Shown: in pieces, positions 6,333 to 6,636 of the stretch
Numbering within the stretch: position 1 is the first letter of the stretch
Layout: the number at the start of each line of letters is the position of its first letter
NCBI GenBank assembly: GCA_003645435.1
Contig: QNFD01000154.1
Coordinates: 1-6,636 of the forward strand
Direction: 5' to 3'
DNA from: Gammaproteobacteria bacterium
GTDB taxonomy: Bacteria; Pseudomonadota; Gammaproteobacteria; GCA-001735895
DNA length: 6,636 bases
Position numbers and translations under genes: made by a program
Notes under the pieces: model-generated
Told to the model about the DNA's origin: nothing
Database searches by the model: none
The model's input: the letters and a program-made list of their open reading frames with translations, nothing else

Positions 6333-6636
6333 GTGAAGCGCAATTGAAAATTGCAGAATCAAACGGTTTATCCAACAGCGAATGGCAGGCGCGTAAAAAT
6401 GATGCAGTTGCGCGGGCCCAGGGTAATATTGCACCGGTATTCGTAGAGCGTGCTGCTGGTTCTGAAATCTGGGACGTCGAAGGTAAACGCTATATTGACT
6501 TCGGCACCGGTATCGCGGTCTGTAGCGCCGGCCATAGCCATCCGAAAATCACCGCGGCGGTGATCGAGCAGGTACAAAAATTCAGTCATACCTGCGTCAT
6601 GGTGACACCCTACGATAGTTCGGTGCGACTCGCCGA
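6329..6636 (+). CDS. gabT: 4-aminobutyrate aminotransferase, N-terminal part (3' end outside window)
   Basis: The frame starts with ATG at 6329, sharing ATGA with the gabD stop, and stays open for 102 codons to the right edge. The fragment [28 protein letters not shown] (47-74), followed by [11 protein letters not shown] (about 84-94), matches the N-terminal region of class-III aminotransferases of the GabT type, which move the amino group of GABA to 2-oxoglutarate to give succinate semialdehyde and glutamate. The PLP lysine lies beyond the window. The N-terminus is about 12 residues longer than E. coli GabT when aligned on WDVEG. The position directly after gabD supports the GABA assignment over other class-III transaminases, although a close relative such as PuuE would look similar over this short stretch. 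Confidence 0.88.
   Translation, partial: MSEAQLKIAESNGLSNSEWQARKNDAVARAQGNIAPVFVERAAGSEIWDVEGKRYIDFGTGIAVCSAGHSHPKITAAVIEQVQKFSHTCVMVTPYDSSVRLA

Overview
The window looks like a chromosomal segment of a free-living gammaproteobacterium, probably aquatic or marine. That assignment rests on the style of the proteins, the roughly balanced base composition and a palindromic extragenic repeat; no marker gene fixes the taxon. Five protein genes fill nearly all of it, two of them cut by the window edges. No RNA gene, insertion sequence, CRISPR array or phage gene is visible.

Left part (1-3598): a + strand gene, open at the left edge, encodes the C-terminal catalytic part of an Ntn-hydrolase of the C45 / acyl-CoA:6-aminopenicillanic-acid acyltransferase-like family. 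Its probable nucleophile Cys is the second codon of the window. It converges on a large minus-strand gene (815-3598) for a 927-residue PLP-dependent Orn/Lys/Arg-type decarboxylase. That protein is longer than the classical enzymes and has extra sequence at its N-terminus and inside the catalytic domain. A weak hairpin lies at the convergent junction.

Middle (3599-3856): a 258-base non-coding gap holds a compact repeat element. It contains two tandem 57-base units, each with an identical 16-base palindrome (CCTACATCCATGTAGG), framed by imperfect 10-base inverted ends. The rest of the gap is the leader of the decarboxylase gene.

Right part (3857-6636): a GcvA-like LysR-family regulator (minus strand) is divergent from a gabD-gabT operon (plus strand). 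GabD is a complete succinate-semialdehyde dehydrogenase with all catalytic and substrate-binding residues. GabT (GABA transaminase) begins by a 4-base ATGA overlap and runs off the right edge. The 118-base divergent spacer contains a 27-base dyad. In the regulator mRNA it would fold into a hairpin covering the Shine-Dalgarno sequence.

Together, gabT and gabD convert GABA to succinate semialdehyde and then to succinate, presumably under control of the divergent LysR protein. The nearby basic-amino-acid decarboxylase could supply a polyamine feeding GABA, so the locus may be an amino-acid/polyamine-to-succinate module; this link is inferred only from proximity. No obviously new defence or mobile system was found. 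The items most worth a second look are the regulator leader hairpin, the intergenic repeat element and the enlarged decarboxylase.
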